The notes below the pieces were generated by a model. It ran no database searches. It was given only the letters and a program-made list of their open reading frames with translations, and had not been told where the DNA came from. A program made the translations under genes and the position numbers. A stretch of 42,103 bases of DNA, taken from Nocardia neocaledoniensis (GTDB lineage Bacteria > Actinomycetota > Actinomycetes > Mycobacteriales > Mycobacteriaceae). Positions 24,897 to 33,283 of this stretch are shown here, piece after piece (the stretch's first letter is position 1; each line of letters begins with the position of its first letter). Location of the stretch: the NCBI RefSeq assembly GCF_029868625.1, contig NZ_JARWOJ010000087.1, positions 1 to 42,103 on the forward strand, in the 5' to 3' direction.

Positions 24897-26315
24897 ATGA
24901 ATGCTGGGATCGAGGCGGCGGGCTTCTTCGGCCTGCTCGACTGGGAGAAGACGACCGGCCTGAGCAAGTTCTGGGTCGACATGATCAGCATTCCGATCTT
25001 CAGTGCGATGGCCGGTCTGATCACCAACTGGACCGGCGTGATCATGCTGTTCGCGCCGGTGCGATTCACGGGCTTCTACGTGCCCGGACTCAAGACGATC
25101 TTCCCGCTGCTGCCACGCAAGGTGCAGATCCTGCCCACCTTCGCCCCCGGCGGCATCCTCGGCTTCCAGGGATTCATTCCGGCGCGCGCGGAGAAGATGG
25201 CCAGCCTCATGGTCGACAACGCGGTCGCCAAGATCGGCACCGCCAAGGACTTCTTCGACCAGATGGATCCGCGCAAGATCTCCGCACAGGTCGCCCACGT
25301 CGCCCTGCCGAACGTGCGGTCGATGGTGGATTCGATCATGACCACCGAACATCCGCAGCTGTGGGCCGATATGCCGCCGCGCGCACGGGAAGTCGTGTAC
25401 ACCCGGGTCGAATCGGAACTGCCCGCCATCACCGACCGTGCCTTCGACTTCATCGGCGCCAACATCGATCAGCTGCTGGATGTGAAGCTGATGGTCGTCG
25501 GCTACCTGCGACGCCGCCCCGAACTGCTCAAGGACGTCATCTACGGGCTGGGCGCGCCGGAGCTGCGGTTCATGACCCGCAGCGGCGTGCTCGGCTTCCC
25601 GTTCGGGGTGATCGTGGCGCTGTGGCTGTCGCTGCTGCATTACAGCACCCCGCACGGGGACACCCCGGCCATGATCACGCTGCCCGGCTGGCTCTACGAC
25701 ATCCTGCACTTCCTGCCCGCCTGGTTGTGGGTGCTGCTCGGCGGCGCCGTGGTCGGTGTGCTCGTCAACATCATCGCGATCAAGGTGGTCTTCGAGCCCG
25801 CGTCACCGCAGCCGCGCTACAAATACCCGTGGCGGGTCGCGAAATTCGCCAAGCGGCAACATCAGGCGGCCGCCGATCTCGGGCACGCCATCGGGTATCA
25901 GATCGTCACCCTCGACGTCGTCACCGAACAGCTGCTCGACGGGCCGAGCGGGGACAAGACCCGCGCGGTCATCGCCCACTTCCTCAAGGTGGAGATCGAC
26001 CGGGTGCTCGGGCCGCTGCGCTCGGTCACCAGGCTGGCGGTGGGCCCGGCCCACTTCGACGCCATCCAGGCCACCGCGGGCGCGAGCCTGGCCACGGAGA
26101 TGAAGCCGTGGCTGGTCGAGGACGTCGAGTTCTCCCAGACCACCGCGGCCAGCGTCGACCGGCTCGCCACCGAGAAGCTGCGCGAACTGCCGCCGGACGA
26201 ATTCGTCGAAATGCTGTACACCGCTATCGAACAGGACGCCTGGCTGCTCTACCTGCACGGCGGGGTCCTCGGTGTGCTCGTCGGCGCCCTGCACCTGCTG
26301 GTCTTCGGAGTGTGA
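24897..26315 (+). CDS. DUF445 family membrane protein
   Basis: A 472-residue protein with N-terminal membrane segments (about 30-60), a long soluble helical region, and a hydrophobic pair at about 225-290 plus a C-terminal helix (about 450-470). The DUF445 hallmark of a Gly/Asn helix followed by a Phe-Pro motif occurs twice: AGLITNWTGVIMLFAPVRF and VGVLVNIIAIKVVFEPASP. This internal duplication is typical of larger DUF445 proteins of unknown function. ATG at 24897 has GGAG upstream; TATGAT at 24848-24853 is a good -10 without a matching -35. Its stop is 2 bases from the next start codon, so the two genes form an operon. A role in envelope or membrane organisation is only a guess. Confidence 0.82.
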   Translation: MNAGIEAAGFFGLLDWEKTTGLSKFWVDMISIPIFSAMAGLITNWTGVIMLFAPVRFTGFYVPGLKTIFPLLPRKVQILPTFAPGGILGFQGFIPARAEKMASLMVDNAVAKIGTAKDFFDQMDPRKISAQVAHVALPNVRSMVDSIMTTEHPQLWADMPPRAREVVYTRVESELPAITDRAFDFIGANIDQLLDVKLMVVGYLRRRPELLKDVIYGLGAPELRFMTRSGVLGFPFGVIVALWLSLLHYSTPHGDTPAMITLPGWLYDILHFLPAWLWVLLGGAVVGVLVNIIAIKVVFEPASPQPRYKYPWRVAKFAKRQHQAAADLGHAIGYQIVTLDVVTEQLLDGPSGDKTRAVIAHFLKVEIDRVLGPLRSVTRLAVGPAHFDAIQATAGASLATEMKPWLVEDVEFSQTTAASVDRLATEKLRELPPDEFVEMLYTAIEQDAWLLYLHGGVLGVLVGALHLLVFGV

Positions 26316-26317
26316 CC

Positions 26318-27160
26318 ATGGACGAGCGCGACAACCTCCCCGCCCCCGAGCCCGAGCCCGGAATCCCCACGGACCTGGCCGGATTGGCGCGCATCGCCGG
26401 ACTGTCGCTGCGCCACATCGTCGGCGCCGTCACCCGCGGTGCCCTGCACACCGCCACCGACCTGGCCGACGACATCCGCGCCGGCGAGCCGATCTCCCAG
26501 ATCATCGACGAGCGAGTCGAGTCGCTGCGCAAGATCGCGCTCGCCGCGCTCGGCCTGACGAGCACCGCCTCGGGGGTGTACGGATCGGGCGAGAACTCCG
26601 TGGGCGCCGAGGATCTCAAGGCGATGGGCGACGCGATGATCACCGAGGGCTGGGACTCGGCCCAGCAGCCACGCGATCTGCACCCCTCGTTCGTGCCGAT
26701 CCTGCACGACCTGACCCCCGACGAGGCCCGCATCCTGCGGTTCCTCGCCGTCGCCGGGCCGCAACCGGCCATCGACATCCGCACCAAGACACCGTTCGGG
26801 ATCGGATCGCAACGATTGGCCGACGGCATCAACATGATCGCCTACATGGCCGGCTGCGCGCTGCCCGAACGCGATCACCACTACCTCGGCAACCTCTCCA
26901 GGCTGGGACTGGTGCGCTTCTCCACCGAGCCGGTCGCCGATTTCCGCCGCTACGCGTTCCTGGAGGCCCAGCCCAGCGCGCAGGCCGCCTACAAGTCGGT
27001 GAACATGCGCGCCATCAGCTCCTACCGCAGCATCTATCTGTCGGTGTTCGGAAAGCAGTTCTGCGACGCGTGTTTCGTGCTCGGCGACTACACCGGGGGC
27101 GGTTGGGCCAGCGACGATCGGGGTGACGTCTATCTGGGCAAGGGCCCCCGGCTGCCGTGA
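26318..27160 (+). CDS. Abi-alpha (DUF4393)-like protein
   Basis: A 280-residue protein that I place, by eye, in the DUF4393/Abi-alpha group, a family named after phage abortive-infection proteins. The best-matching region is LHPSFVPILHDLTPDEARIL, then RFLAVAGPQPAIDIRTK. A following segment (NLSRLGLVRFSTEPVADF) looks like a winged-helix unit. A short Pro-rich N-terminus precedes amphipathic helices (residues 15-75), and no TM helix is evident. ATG at 26318 lies 2 bases after the DUF445 stop, so the pair is coupled. Two Cys near the end (CDAC) could bind metal. Whether it acts in defence is unknown; the annotation comes from the family name. Confidence 0.6.
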   Translation: MDERDNLPAPEPEPGIPTDLAGLARIAGLSLRHIVGAVTRGALHTATDLADDIRAGEPISQIIDERVESLRKIALAALGLTSTASGVYGSGENSVGAEDLKAMGDAMITEGWDSAQQPRDLHPSFVPILHDLTPDEARILRFLAVAGPQPAIDIRTKTPFGIGSQRLADGINMIAYMAGCALPERDHHYLGNLSRLGLVRFSTEPVADFRRYAFLEAQPSAQAAYKSVNMRAISSYRSIYLSVFGKQFCDACFVLGDYTGGGWASDDRGDVYLGKGPRLP

Positions 27161-27163
27161 GCG

Positions 27164-27820
27164 TCAGTCCTTGCCGCGCAGCGCGGCCAGCACGCCGTCG
27201 AACATCACCGACTTGATCGCGGTCATCGTCGGCTGGTCCTTGCCGCCGTGGGGCGCGACCATCGCCAGGGCCGCGTCGAGTACCTCGGCTTCGGCGACGG
27301 CGGCGTCGACCAGTTCGTAGGCGGCCGCGTCGGTGCCGCCGAAGCGGCGTCCGGTGGTCATGGCCGCGATCGCGGTGCGGGGCGGGACCTTGGCCTGGAT
27401 CAGCGCCGCCATCCCGTTGGTGAACGGGATGCGGATGTCGGCCTCGGGGAAACAGAAGAACCCGCGATCGGCCCGCATCACCCGGTAGTCGTGGGCGATC
27501 GCGAGCATCGCGCCCGCCCCGAAGGCGTGGCCGCCGATCGCGGCGGCGGTCGGCATCGGCAGGGTGAGCATCCGGCCGAAGAGCCGGTGCACCGATTCGA
27601 CGTACTCGGCGGCCCGATCGCCGTTGGCGGACAACCAGTCCAGGTCGAGACCGTTGGAGTAGATCTTGCCGGTCGCGGTGGTCACCAGCGCCGCGGCGCC
27701 CTCGGCGACGGCGGTGTCGAGGTGGGCGTGCACCTCGGCCATGAAGTCGGGGGAGAAGCGGTTCTCGCCGTCACCGAGGTCGAGGATCGCGATCGCGTCG
27801 TGGTGGCGCAGGGTGGGCAT
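27164..27820 (-). CDS. Enoyl-CoA hydratase/isomerase family protein
   Basis: A 218-residue crotonase-fold protein, short for the family. The oxyanion-hole regions are TATGKIYSNGLDLDWL and IGGHAFGAGAMLAIAHDYRV. The segment FFCFPEADIRIPFTNGM carries the Glu expected as acid/base in delta3,delta2-enoyl-CoA isomerases, and overall it resembles plant peroxisomal isomerases more than EchA hydratases. It probably shifts double bonds during degradation of unsaturated fatty acids. AAAGGAAA precedes the ATG at 27820. It lies 29 bases downstream of a tetR gene on the same strand and should be under its control. Its stop is 3 bases from that of the convergent Abi-alpha-like gene. Confidence 0.87.
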   Translation of the reverse strand: MPTLRHHDAIAILDLGDGENRFSPDFMAEVHAHLDTAVAEGAAALVTTATGKIYSNGLDLDWLSANGDRAAEYVESVHRLFGRMLTLPMPTAAAIGGHAFGAGAMLAIAHDYRVMRADRGFFCFPEADIRIPFTNGMAALIQAKVPPRTAIAAMTTGRRFGGTDAAAYELVDAAVAEAEVLDAALAMVAPHGGKDQPTMTAIKSVMFDGVLAALRGKD

Positions 27821-27849
27821 GGTGGATTTCCTTTCGGGCGGCCGAGTTC

Positions 27850-28458
27850 TCAGCGGGGGCCGAGTTCGAGGACGGCACGGGCGGCGGCCCGCAGCTGCGC
27901 GCGGGCCAGGGGGTCGGTGAGCCGGTCGCGGCGCAGCAGCACCGCGGTCGGCAGGTCGACCAGGCAGGTGGTCACGGTGGCGACGCCGCGCCGGTCCGCG
28001 CGGCCCCAGAGGGCGCGTGCGAGCCGGGTCAGCGCGCTCAGCAACGCCTTCTCCGTGGCGGCGATGTCGTGGGCGAGGTCGGGCGGCAAAGCGCCCGCGA
28101 GCAGTTCGGCGCGGTCGACGAGCAGCAGCAGCCGCGCGGAGTCGGGGTGCGTGTCGGCCAGGCGCCCCGGCGTCTCGGCGGCGTCGACGACCGCGGCGAT
28201 GCGGGCGGCCCGGTCGGCGGCGGCCACGGCACGCTCGACATCGAGGGCTTGCAGCGCGAGGAACCGGCGCGCCGCGCGTAACCAGGTGCGCGCCAGCACT
28301 TCCTGTCGCGATCCGAAGCTGTGGTACAGCGCGCCGTTGGACACCCCGGTCGCGGCGGCGACGGCGCGCACGGTCACGGCGGCCGGACCCGACCGCGCGG
28401 CGATGCGCTCGGCGGCGTCGAGGACGGTCTCCGGGTCGTGGGTGCGGGGTCTCGGCAT
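27850..28458 (-). CDS. TetR family regulator of the enoyl-CoA isomerase operon
   Basis: A 202-residue TetR-type repressor. Residues 8-52 are the HTH domain: PETVLDAAERIAARSGPAAV, then VRAVAAATGVSNGALYHSFG with the recognition helix. The rest is a helical ligand-binding domain rich in Ala, Leu and Arg. ATG at 28458 is used because TAAACT lies exactly 7 bases upstream; the longer open frame to 28692 has no support. A near-perfect palindrome (28471-28488) overlaps this promoter, so the gene is probably autoregulated and controls the downstream isomerase gene. An acyl-CoA ligand is a reasonable guess from the partner gene. Confidence 0.88.
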   Translation of the reverse strand: MPRPRTHDPETVLDAAERIAARSGPAAVTVRAVAAATGVSNGALYHSFGSRQEVLARTWLRAARRFLALQALDVERAVAAADRAARIAAVVDAAETPGRLADTHPDSARLLLLVDRAELLAGALPPDLAHDIAATEKALLSALTRLARALWGRADRRGVATVTTCLVDLPTAVLLRRDRLTDPLARAQLRAAARAVLELGPR

Positions 28459-28465
28459 GAACAAT

Positions 28466-28488
28466 AGTTTACAGAGCGTCTGCTCTGT
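28466..28488 (-). promoter_or_regulatory. TetR operator overlapping leaderless promoter
   Basis: ACAGAGC-N4-GCTCTGT (28471-28488) is a perfect inverted repeat with 7-base arms. On the minus strand the -10 TAAACT (28466-28471) touches its edge and lies 7 bases before the ATG at 28458. Repressor binding here would block the promoter. Confidence 0.65.
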
Positions 28489-28595
28489 TATTCCATTCGG
28501 GAGGTCATGTCGGCAGGTAGGGCACCGATTATGTTCCGTCCCTTGGGATTTCGATCTCGCCGTCACGGATTCGGGCACAGAGTAGTCTTCGTTAT

Positions 28596-28607
28596 GCTCG
28601 CGCGAGC
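28596..28607. promoter_or_regulatory. Perfect palindrome upstream of second tetR gene
   Basis: GCTCGCGCGAGC is a 12-base perfect palindrome, 65 bases before the start of the plus-strand tetR gene. A TACTGT -10-like hexamer at 28624-28629 follows. It may be that regulator's own operator, but short GC palindromes are common here. Confidence 0.3.
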
Positions 28608-28672
28608 CCTCGTTGTGATCGGGTACTGTTCGCATTCTTCGGTCCTGTCCGCACGAACAGATCGGCATCGCG

Positions 28673-29239
28673 ATGTCCCGAGTGGTCACCAAGGAGCAGT
28701 ACTACGACGCCGCCGTCACGGTGCTCGCCGAGTTCGGCTTCAAAGGTCTCAACATCGGAGTGCTGTGCCGTCGCCTCGGGGTCACCAGCGGCTCGTTCTA
28801 TCACCACTTCGGTTCGTGGCAGGGATTCGTCGACACCCTGCTCGAACACTGGGAGAACCGGCAGATGCTCGAGCTACGCGCCCTCGACGTCGGCCACGGC
28901 GACCCCGACGCCGACGTGCGCGCCATGTCGGCACTGGCCAGCGGCCTCGAACACGGCGCCGAAGCCGCCCTGCGCGCCTGGGCCGCCAACGACGAATCGG
29001 TCCACGTGACGGTCAAGCGGGTCGACGAATCCCGCCGCCGCACCGTGCACCGTGTCATCGACGGTGTCGTCGGCGACGCCGACACCTCCAGCGTCGTCAC
29101 CGAACTCGGGATAGCCATGCTGATCGGCTACCAGCAGCTCGCTGCCACCGGCGAACCGACCGAACTGGACCGGCTGCTCGCCGAATACGCCCGGCTGATC
29201 TACTCACACCGCCGTCAGCCGAGCAACTCGTCCACGTAG
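28673..29239 (+). CDS. TetR family regulator
   Basis: A 188-residue TetR-type protein. The HTH spans about 8-52: KEQYYDAAVTVLAEFGFKGL, then IGVLCRRLGVTSGSFYHHFG. The ligand domain includes EAALRAWAANDESVH and ELGIAMLIGYQQLAATG, recalling regulators near fatty-acid or stress genes. ATG at 28673 lacks a strong ribosome site; a TACTGT hexamer at 28624-28629 may be its -10. It is divergent from the other tetR gene with a 214-base gap. Its last 25 bases overlap the 3' end of the convergent antiporter gene. Its target genes are not evident. Confidence 0.87.
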   Translation: MSRVVTKEQYYDAAVTVLAEFGFKGLNIGVLCRRLGVTSGSFYHHFGSWQGFVDTLLEHWENRQMLELRALDVGHGDPDADVRAMSALASGLEHGAEAALRAWAANDESVHVTVKRVDESRRRTVHRVIDGVVGDADTSSVVTELGIAMLIGYQQLAATGEPTELDRLLAEYARLIYSHRRQPSNSST

Positions 29240-31080
29240 CACCAGCGCCACACCTCGCCCGGTTCGACACTGCGCATCACCGGATGCGCCGTCGCCGCGA
29301 AGTGACCGGTCGCGTGATTGCCCAGTGAGGACTCACAGCAGGCGATGTTCCCGCACGCGACACACATCCGCAGGTGCACCCACGTCAGCCCCTCCTCGAC
29401 ACACGCGCGGCATTCGAGCGCGCCGGCCGGTTCACGCAGCAGCGGAGCGTGTTCCAGATGCGCGCAGCCGTCGGCCGCGGCGGCGCCGGCCAGCGGTTCG
29501 ATCCGCGGTTCGTCGTCGCGCTCGTCGAACCGATCGATCATCGACTCCTCGAGGTCCAGCCGGGCCAGCACGTGCTGGAGCACCTCGTAGTCGACCGAGC
29601 CCGCGTCGCGCACCCGCAGCACCGCGTCGCGTTCGGCGCCGAGCATGGCCAGCCGCAGCCGCCGGTACTCCGCGGTGGGGGTCACCTGTTCGGCCTCGGG
29701 GCGGCCCAGCCGTTCCCAGGCGGCGTTGGTGCGCCAGATCAGCCGCTGCCGCAGCGATTCGATCACCGGTTCCGGAGTGTCCGGGCCGATCCGCTTGTCC
29801 AGCTCGGCCAGGCCTGCGGCCGAGGCCTGTTGCAGCAGATCGGCTTTCGCGAGCGCGTCCTCGGCGCGGCTGGGACCACGCAACCGCAGCAACCGCACCA
29901 GCCACGGCAGCGACGTCCCCTGCACCAGCAGGGTGCCACCGACCACGACCAGCGCCAGCAACTCCAGCACCGGCAGGTGCGGGGTGGAAGCGGGCAGCAA
30001 CAACACCGCGGCCAGGGTCACCACACCGCGCATGCCCGCCCACGACACCACCGCGGCATGGCTCCACGGTTCACTGCCGCGCCCGAACAACCTCGCCACC
30101 ACGACCGGAGTGAAGACCCAGACGGGGCGGGCCAGCATCACCGCCGCCAGCACCGCCGCCGCGGCGACCAGCAGAGTCGTACGGTCGAGACCGCTGTGCC
30201 AGGCACCCTCCACGATCCAGCGCACCTGCAAGCCGATCACCAGGAACACCGCGCTCTCGAGAATGAACTGGATGGTGCGCCAGTTCGTCGTCTCGGCGAC
30301 CCGCGAGGCCGCGCCCTGCCAGCGCTGCGCACCGTGGCCCAGGATCATCCCGCACACCACCACCGCGATCACCCCGGACGCGTGGAAGTGCTCGGCGGGC
30401 AGATACGCCACGAACGGCGCGAGCAGCGACGCCGAGGTGTCGAGCACCGGATCGCTGATGCGCTTGCGCACCAGCACCAGCGCGGCCGCCACGGCGGCAC
30501 CGATCACCGCACCACCGACCGCGGCGAGCAGGAAGTCACCGCCGATCTGCACCACCGTCACCGCGCCCGCCATCGCCGCGATCGCACTGCGCAGCGACAC
30601 CAGCGCCGTCGCGTCGTTGAACAGCGACTCGTCCTCGAGCACCGTGACGATACTGCGCGGCATCCCGGTGCGCCGCGCGATCGCCGTGGCCGCCACCGCG
30701 TCCGGGGGAGCGACCACCGCGCCCAGCGCCACCGCCGCCGCGAACGGGATCGGCAACAGCCACCACGCCACCACCGCCACCGCGAACGTGGTGAACAGCA
30801 CCAACCCCACCGAGAGCGAGGCGATCGTGCGCAGGTTGTCCTTGAAGTCCACCAGCGAAGTGCGCAACGCCGCGGTGTAGAGCAGCGGCGGCAGCAGGCC
30901 GAGCAGCACCACCTCCGGCTCGAGGTGCACCTGCGGCACCATCGGCAGATAGGACGCGGCCACCCCCGCCAGAGTCAGCACCAGAGGTTCCGACACCCCG
31001 AATCGCCGGGCCAGCGCCGCCAGCGCGGTCGCCGAACCGATCAGGACCACCAAGCCGATCGCCACATGCACGACCAGCAT
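29215..31080 (-). CDS. CPA1 Na+/H+ antiporter fused to a UBP-type zinc finger
   Basis: A 621-residue fusion. Residues 1-400 form about twelve TM helices of a CPA1 (NhaP/YjcE) cation/proton antiporter, with APPDAVAATAI and EDESLFNDATALV as ion-site motifs. Residues 400-530 are a cytoplasmic helical region. Residues 535-621 are a UBP-type zinc finger, with ligands in GCAHLEHA, ECRAC, LRMCVACGNIACCES and NHATGHFAATAHPV, ending WRWCYVDELLG. Such domains bind the C-terminus of ubiquitin in eukaryotes; in bacteria their target is unknown. ATG at 31080 lies 13 bases after the ThrE-type stop, with GGAAG nearby. It is probably co-transcribed with the exporter gene. Confidence 0.9.
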   Translation of the reverse strand: MLVVHVAIGLVVLIGSATALAALARRFGVSEPLVLTLAGVAASYLPMVPQVHLEPEVVLLGLLPPLLYTAALRTSLVDFKDNLRTIASLSVGLVLFTTFAVAVVAWWLLPIPFAAAVALGAVVAPPDAVAATAIARRTGMPRSIVTVLEDESLFNDATALVSLRSAIAAMAGAVTVVQIGGDFLLAAVGGAVIGAAVAAALVLVRKRISDPVLDTSASLLAPFVAYLPAEHFHASGVIAVVVCGMILGHGAQRWQGAASRVAETTNWRTIQFILESAVFLVIGLQVRWIVEGAWHSGLDRTTLLVAAAAVLAAVMLARPVWVFTPVVVARLFGRGSEPWSHAAVVSWAGMRGVVTLAAVLLLPASTPHLPVLELLALVVVGGTLLVQGTSLPWLVRLLRLRGPSRAEDALAKADLLQQASAAGLAELDKRIGPDTPEPVIESLRQRLIWRTNAAWERLGRPEAEQVTPTAEYRRLRLAMLGAERDAVLRVRDAGSVDYEVLQHVLARLDLEESMIDRFDERDDEPRIEPLAGAAAADGCAHLEHAPLLREPAGALECRACVEEGLTWVHLRMCVACGNIACCESSLGNHATGHFAATAHPVMRSVEPGEVWRWCYVDELLG

Positions 31081-31093
31081 TCTTCCACCGGGA

Positions 31094-32365
31094 CTACTTC
31101 GGCAACGGCACCGAGGCGAACCGCGCCACCAGCGACCACAGATACACCCCGAGGCCGGCGCCGATGCCCAACCCCACGCACACCGCGCCCGCCTGCACGA
31201 AATAGCTCACGCCCGCGACCTCGTACACCGCCAGGATCAACCCCTGGCACACGATCAGACCCGGCAGCAACGCCCCGGTGATGCCGACCAGCGCCAGCGC
31301 CGACATCGGCAACCGCAACGCCTCCGACACCGAGGACGCCACGAACCCCAGCACCACCGCCGCCAGCGGACCCGCCCACGCGCCGGGCAGATGCGCGGCA
31401 TGGATGAGGGTCTGGTTCACCGCGGCGGTCAGCAACCCGGCGACGGCCGCGGGCACCAGCAGCGCGGGCCCGCCCACATTGAACAGGGCGTTGCCCACCG
31501 CGCCGAGCACGGCGAACACGATGCCGAGCCAGATCGGCAGCACCGGCAGCGTGGGATCGGCCGCCACACCCAGATCGAAGCGCCACGCCAGCGACAGGAT
31601 CAGCACCCCGCCCAGCGCGATTCCGGCGATGATCGAAGCCGCGCTCACCGCTCTCGCCAGCGCGGTGAGACTGTCGGCACTGATGAGATCGATCGCGGTC
31701 GAGATCAGTTGGGGCAGTGGGGCGATCAGCACCCAGGTGGTGGCGACGACGGTGGCCGCCTGCGCGACCGTCAGCCAGCCGAGCAGATGGAACGCGCCGC
31801 CGAAGAATCCGGCCAGCGCCGCCTGCACCGCCACCGCGAACAGTTTGGGCACCCGCGCCGCGCCGAAGCCGCGCGCGCTCAGGTTCACCACCAGCTGGCT
31901 CAGTGCCGCCAGCACACCGGCCAGCGGCTTGCCGCCGATCTGCACGCAGATGCAGAATGCCAGCACCATGCCACCGGCCTGGACCGACCACCACGGAAAC
32001 GGCGGTGGGCCGACATCGGCCGAATCCAGTCGCGCGCAGGCCGAATCCGGGTCCAGCCGCCGCACCACCACCTCTCGCGCGACATCTTTGAGCCTGCGCA
32101 TCCGGTCGCAGTCGAAACTGTCCAGCGCCGCCGCCTCGCCGAGCCGGGAGGTGGACCCGCCGCTCCCGTCGGCGCACTCCACGAGCACCACCCGCCCGAT
32201 CCCGACCACGCGCACGTCGTCGAGTCCGAGCGCGCCCGCGCACGGCAGCACCATCAGCTCCATCGCCTCGGTCGCGTACCCGGATTCGAGCATCGAGGCG
32301 CCGAGCCTGGTCAGGAAGCGCAGCGCCGCCTCGACCCGGTGATGATCGATCGCGGGGGTCGCCAT
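31094..32365 (-). CDS. Threonine/serine exporter (ThrE) family protein
   Basis: A 423-residue membrane protein of the ThrE family. An N-terminal cytoplasmic domain (about 1-115) has the family region RFLTRLGASMLESGYATEAM. About ten TM helices follow, comprising a DUF1212-like half (PFPWWSVQAGGMVLAFCICV, in part) and a DUF3815-like half (IWLGIVFAVLGAVGNALF). In corynebacteria ThrE exports threonine and serine by proton antiport. The start is ATG 32365, with TAGATT 6 bases upstream and no Shine-Dalgarno. The gene ends 13 bases before the antiporter-fusion start. Substrate and direction here are inferred from the family. Confidence 0.87.
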   Translation of the reverse strand: MATPAIDHHRVEAALRFLTRLGASMLESGYATEAMELMVLPCAGALGLDDVRVVGIGRVVLVECADGSGGSTSRLGEAAALDSFDCDRMRRLKDVAREVVVRRLDPDSACARLDSADVGPPPFPWWSVQAGGMVLAFCICVQIGGKPLAGVLAALSQLVVNLSARGFGAARVPKLFAVAVQAALAGFFGGAFHLLGWLTVAQAATVVATTWVLIAPLPQLISTAIDLISADSLTALARAVSAASIIAGIALGGVLILSLAWRFDLGVAADPTLPVLPIWLGIVFAVLGAVGNALFNVGGPALLVPAAVAGLLTAAVNQTLIHAAHLPGAWAGPLAAVVLGFVASSVSEALRLPMSALALVGITGALLPGLIVCQGLILAVYEVAGVSYFVQAGAVCVGLGIGAGLGVYLWSLVARFASVPLPK

Positions 32366-32371
32366 CTCGAC

Positions 32372-32377
32372 AATCTA
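32372..32377 (-). promoter_or_regulatory. -10 element of leaderless thrE-family/antiporter operon
   Basis: On the minus strand TAGATT is followed by 6 bases and the ATG at 32365, with no ribosome site. It would drive the exporter and antiporter genes together. Confidence 0.5.
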
Positions 32378-32415
32378 CTGTCGGCATGCGGCCGCCCGGC
32401 CCGCACACGCCGGAC

Positions 32416-33171
32416 TCAGCCCACGTGCTCGGCCCCGCCGAGATGGGCGACCTCGCCCCACACCCGCAAACCCAGTCGCGCACCCTCGCGGCGCCACTGC
32501 GACACCGACGCGTTCGGTACCGGCTCGAGTGAATCCGGTACCGCCGCACCCATTCCCGCCAGGATGTAGCGCATCGACGCCACGACCGCGTCGTGGGTGA
32601 CCACCAGGACCTGTTCGCCGGCTGCCACCACATCCAGCTCGTCGAGGAAACCGCGCACCCGCACCGCCACATCGGCCAGCGACTCCCCGCCGGGCGGGCG
32701 ATACACCCAGTTGCCGACCCGTTCCCGGCGCATCGCCTCCTCCGGGGCGCGGCGCCGGATCGCCTTGTAGGGATGTAGTTCGAACACCCCCATCTCGCGA
32801 TCCCGCAGCCGCTCGTCGACCAGGGTGCGAATCGGGCGCAGGTGCCGATTGCGGGTCGCGGCGGCCTCGGCCATCACCGCCCACGTGAGCCGCGTCCGCA
32901 GATACGGCGAGCACACCACCAACGTCGGCGTCTGCGCGCTCGCCAGCCCGGCCAGCCATTCGCCCAAGCACCGGGCCTGCCATTGCCCGTACTCGGTGAG
33001 GTCCACCTCCGCGTCGGTGCCACGCATCGGACGCTGCTCGGTCGCCGGATCCGCGTACCAGGCGTTGGCCACGCTCTGGGCGTGCCGCACCGCCCACAGA
33101 CCCCCGAGCGCGCGCGGCACCGCCAGTCCCTCCGTCACCGGCACCCACCCCCTTCGCTGCTCCATCGCCAC
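32416..33171 (-). CDS. Histidine phosphatase family protein
   Basis: A histidine phosphatase of 251 residues. The catalytic box reads WAVRHAQSVAN (RHA variant of RHG). Other landmarks are VCSPYLRTRLTW for phosphate binding, RLRDREMGVFE for the acid residue, and VVTHDAVVASM for the second His. The region RAPEEAMRRERVGNWVYRPPGGESLADV is typical of actinobacterial phosphatases close to phosphoglycerate mutases. Start: GGAGGGGG precedes GTG 33171 by about 5 bases and ATG 33165 by 11; the frame runs open to 33231. It is divergent from the FrnE-like gene and is followed by the thrE-family promoter. The substrate is unknown. Confidence 0.87.
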   Translation of the reverse strand: MAMEQRRGWVPVTEGLAVPRALGGLWAVRHAQSVANAWYADPATEQRPMRGTDAEVDLTEYGQWQARCLGEWLAGLASAQTPTLVVCSPYLRTRLTWAVMAEAAATRNRHLRPIRTLVDERLRDREMGVFELHPYKAIRRRAPEEAMRRERVGNWVYRPPGGESLADVAVRVRGFLDELDVVAAGEQVLVVTHDAVVASMRYILAGMGAAVPDSLEPVPNASVSQWRREGARLGLRVWGEVAHLGGAEHVG

Positions 33172-33283
33172 CCGGACCCCCTCCGTGCTCGTCCCGTCGT
33201 GCTCGGACGCGCCAGGGAATAGCGGCGTCACTGCTGATGTTCGTCAGAGATGTTCGGCGGACCGCCGCCGAGAGGAGGCCCGC

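Noticed and set aside
26318..27160. Calling the DUF445/Abi-alpha pair a defence island
   Set aside because: No nuclease, restriction, toxin-antitoxin, integrase or phage genes are nearby. The neighbours are ordinary chromosomal genes, so only the pair itself is flagged.
29374..31281. A 635-residue plus-strand open frame opposite the antiporter gene
   Set aside because: Its translation is a His/Gln/Arg-rich low-complexity sequence, the mirror of Val/Leu/Ala membrane codons. The opposite strand has the real antiporter and zinc finger.
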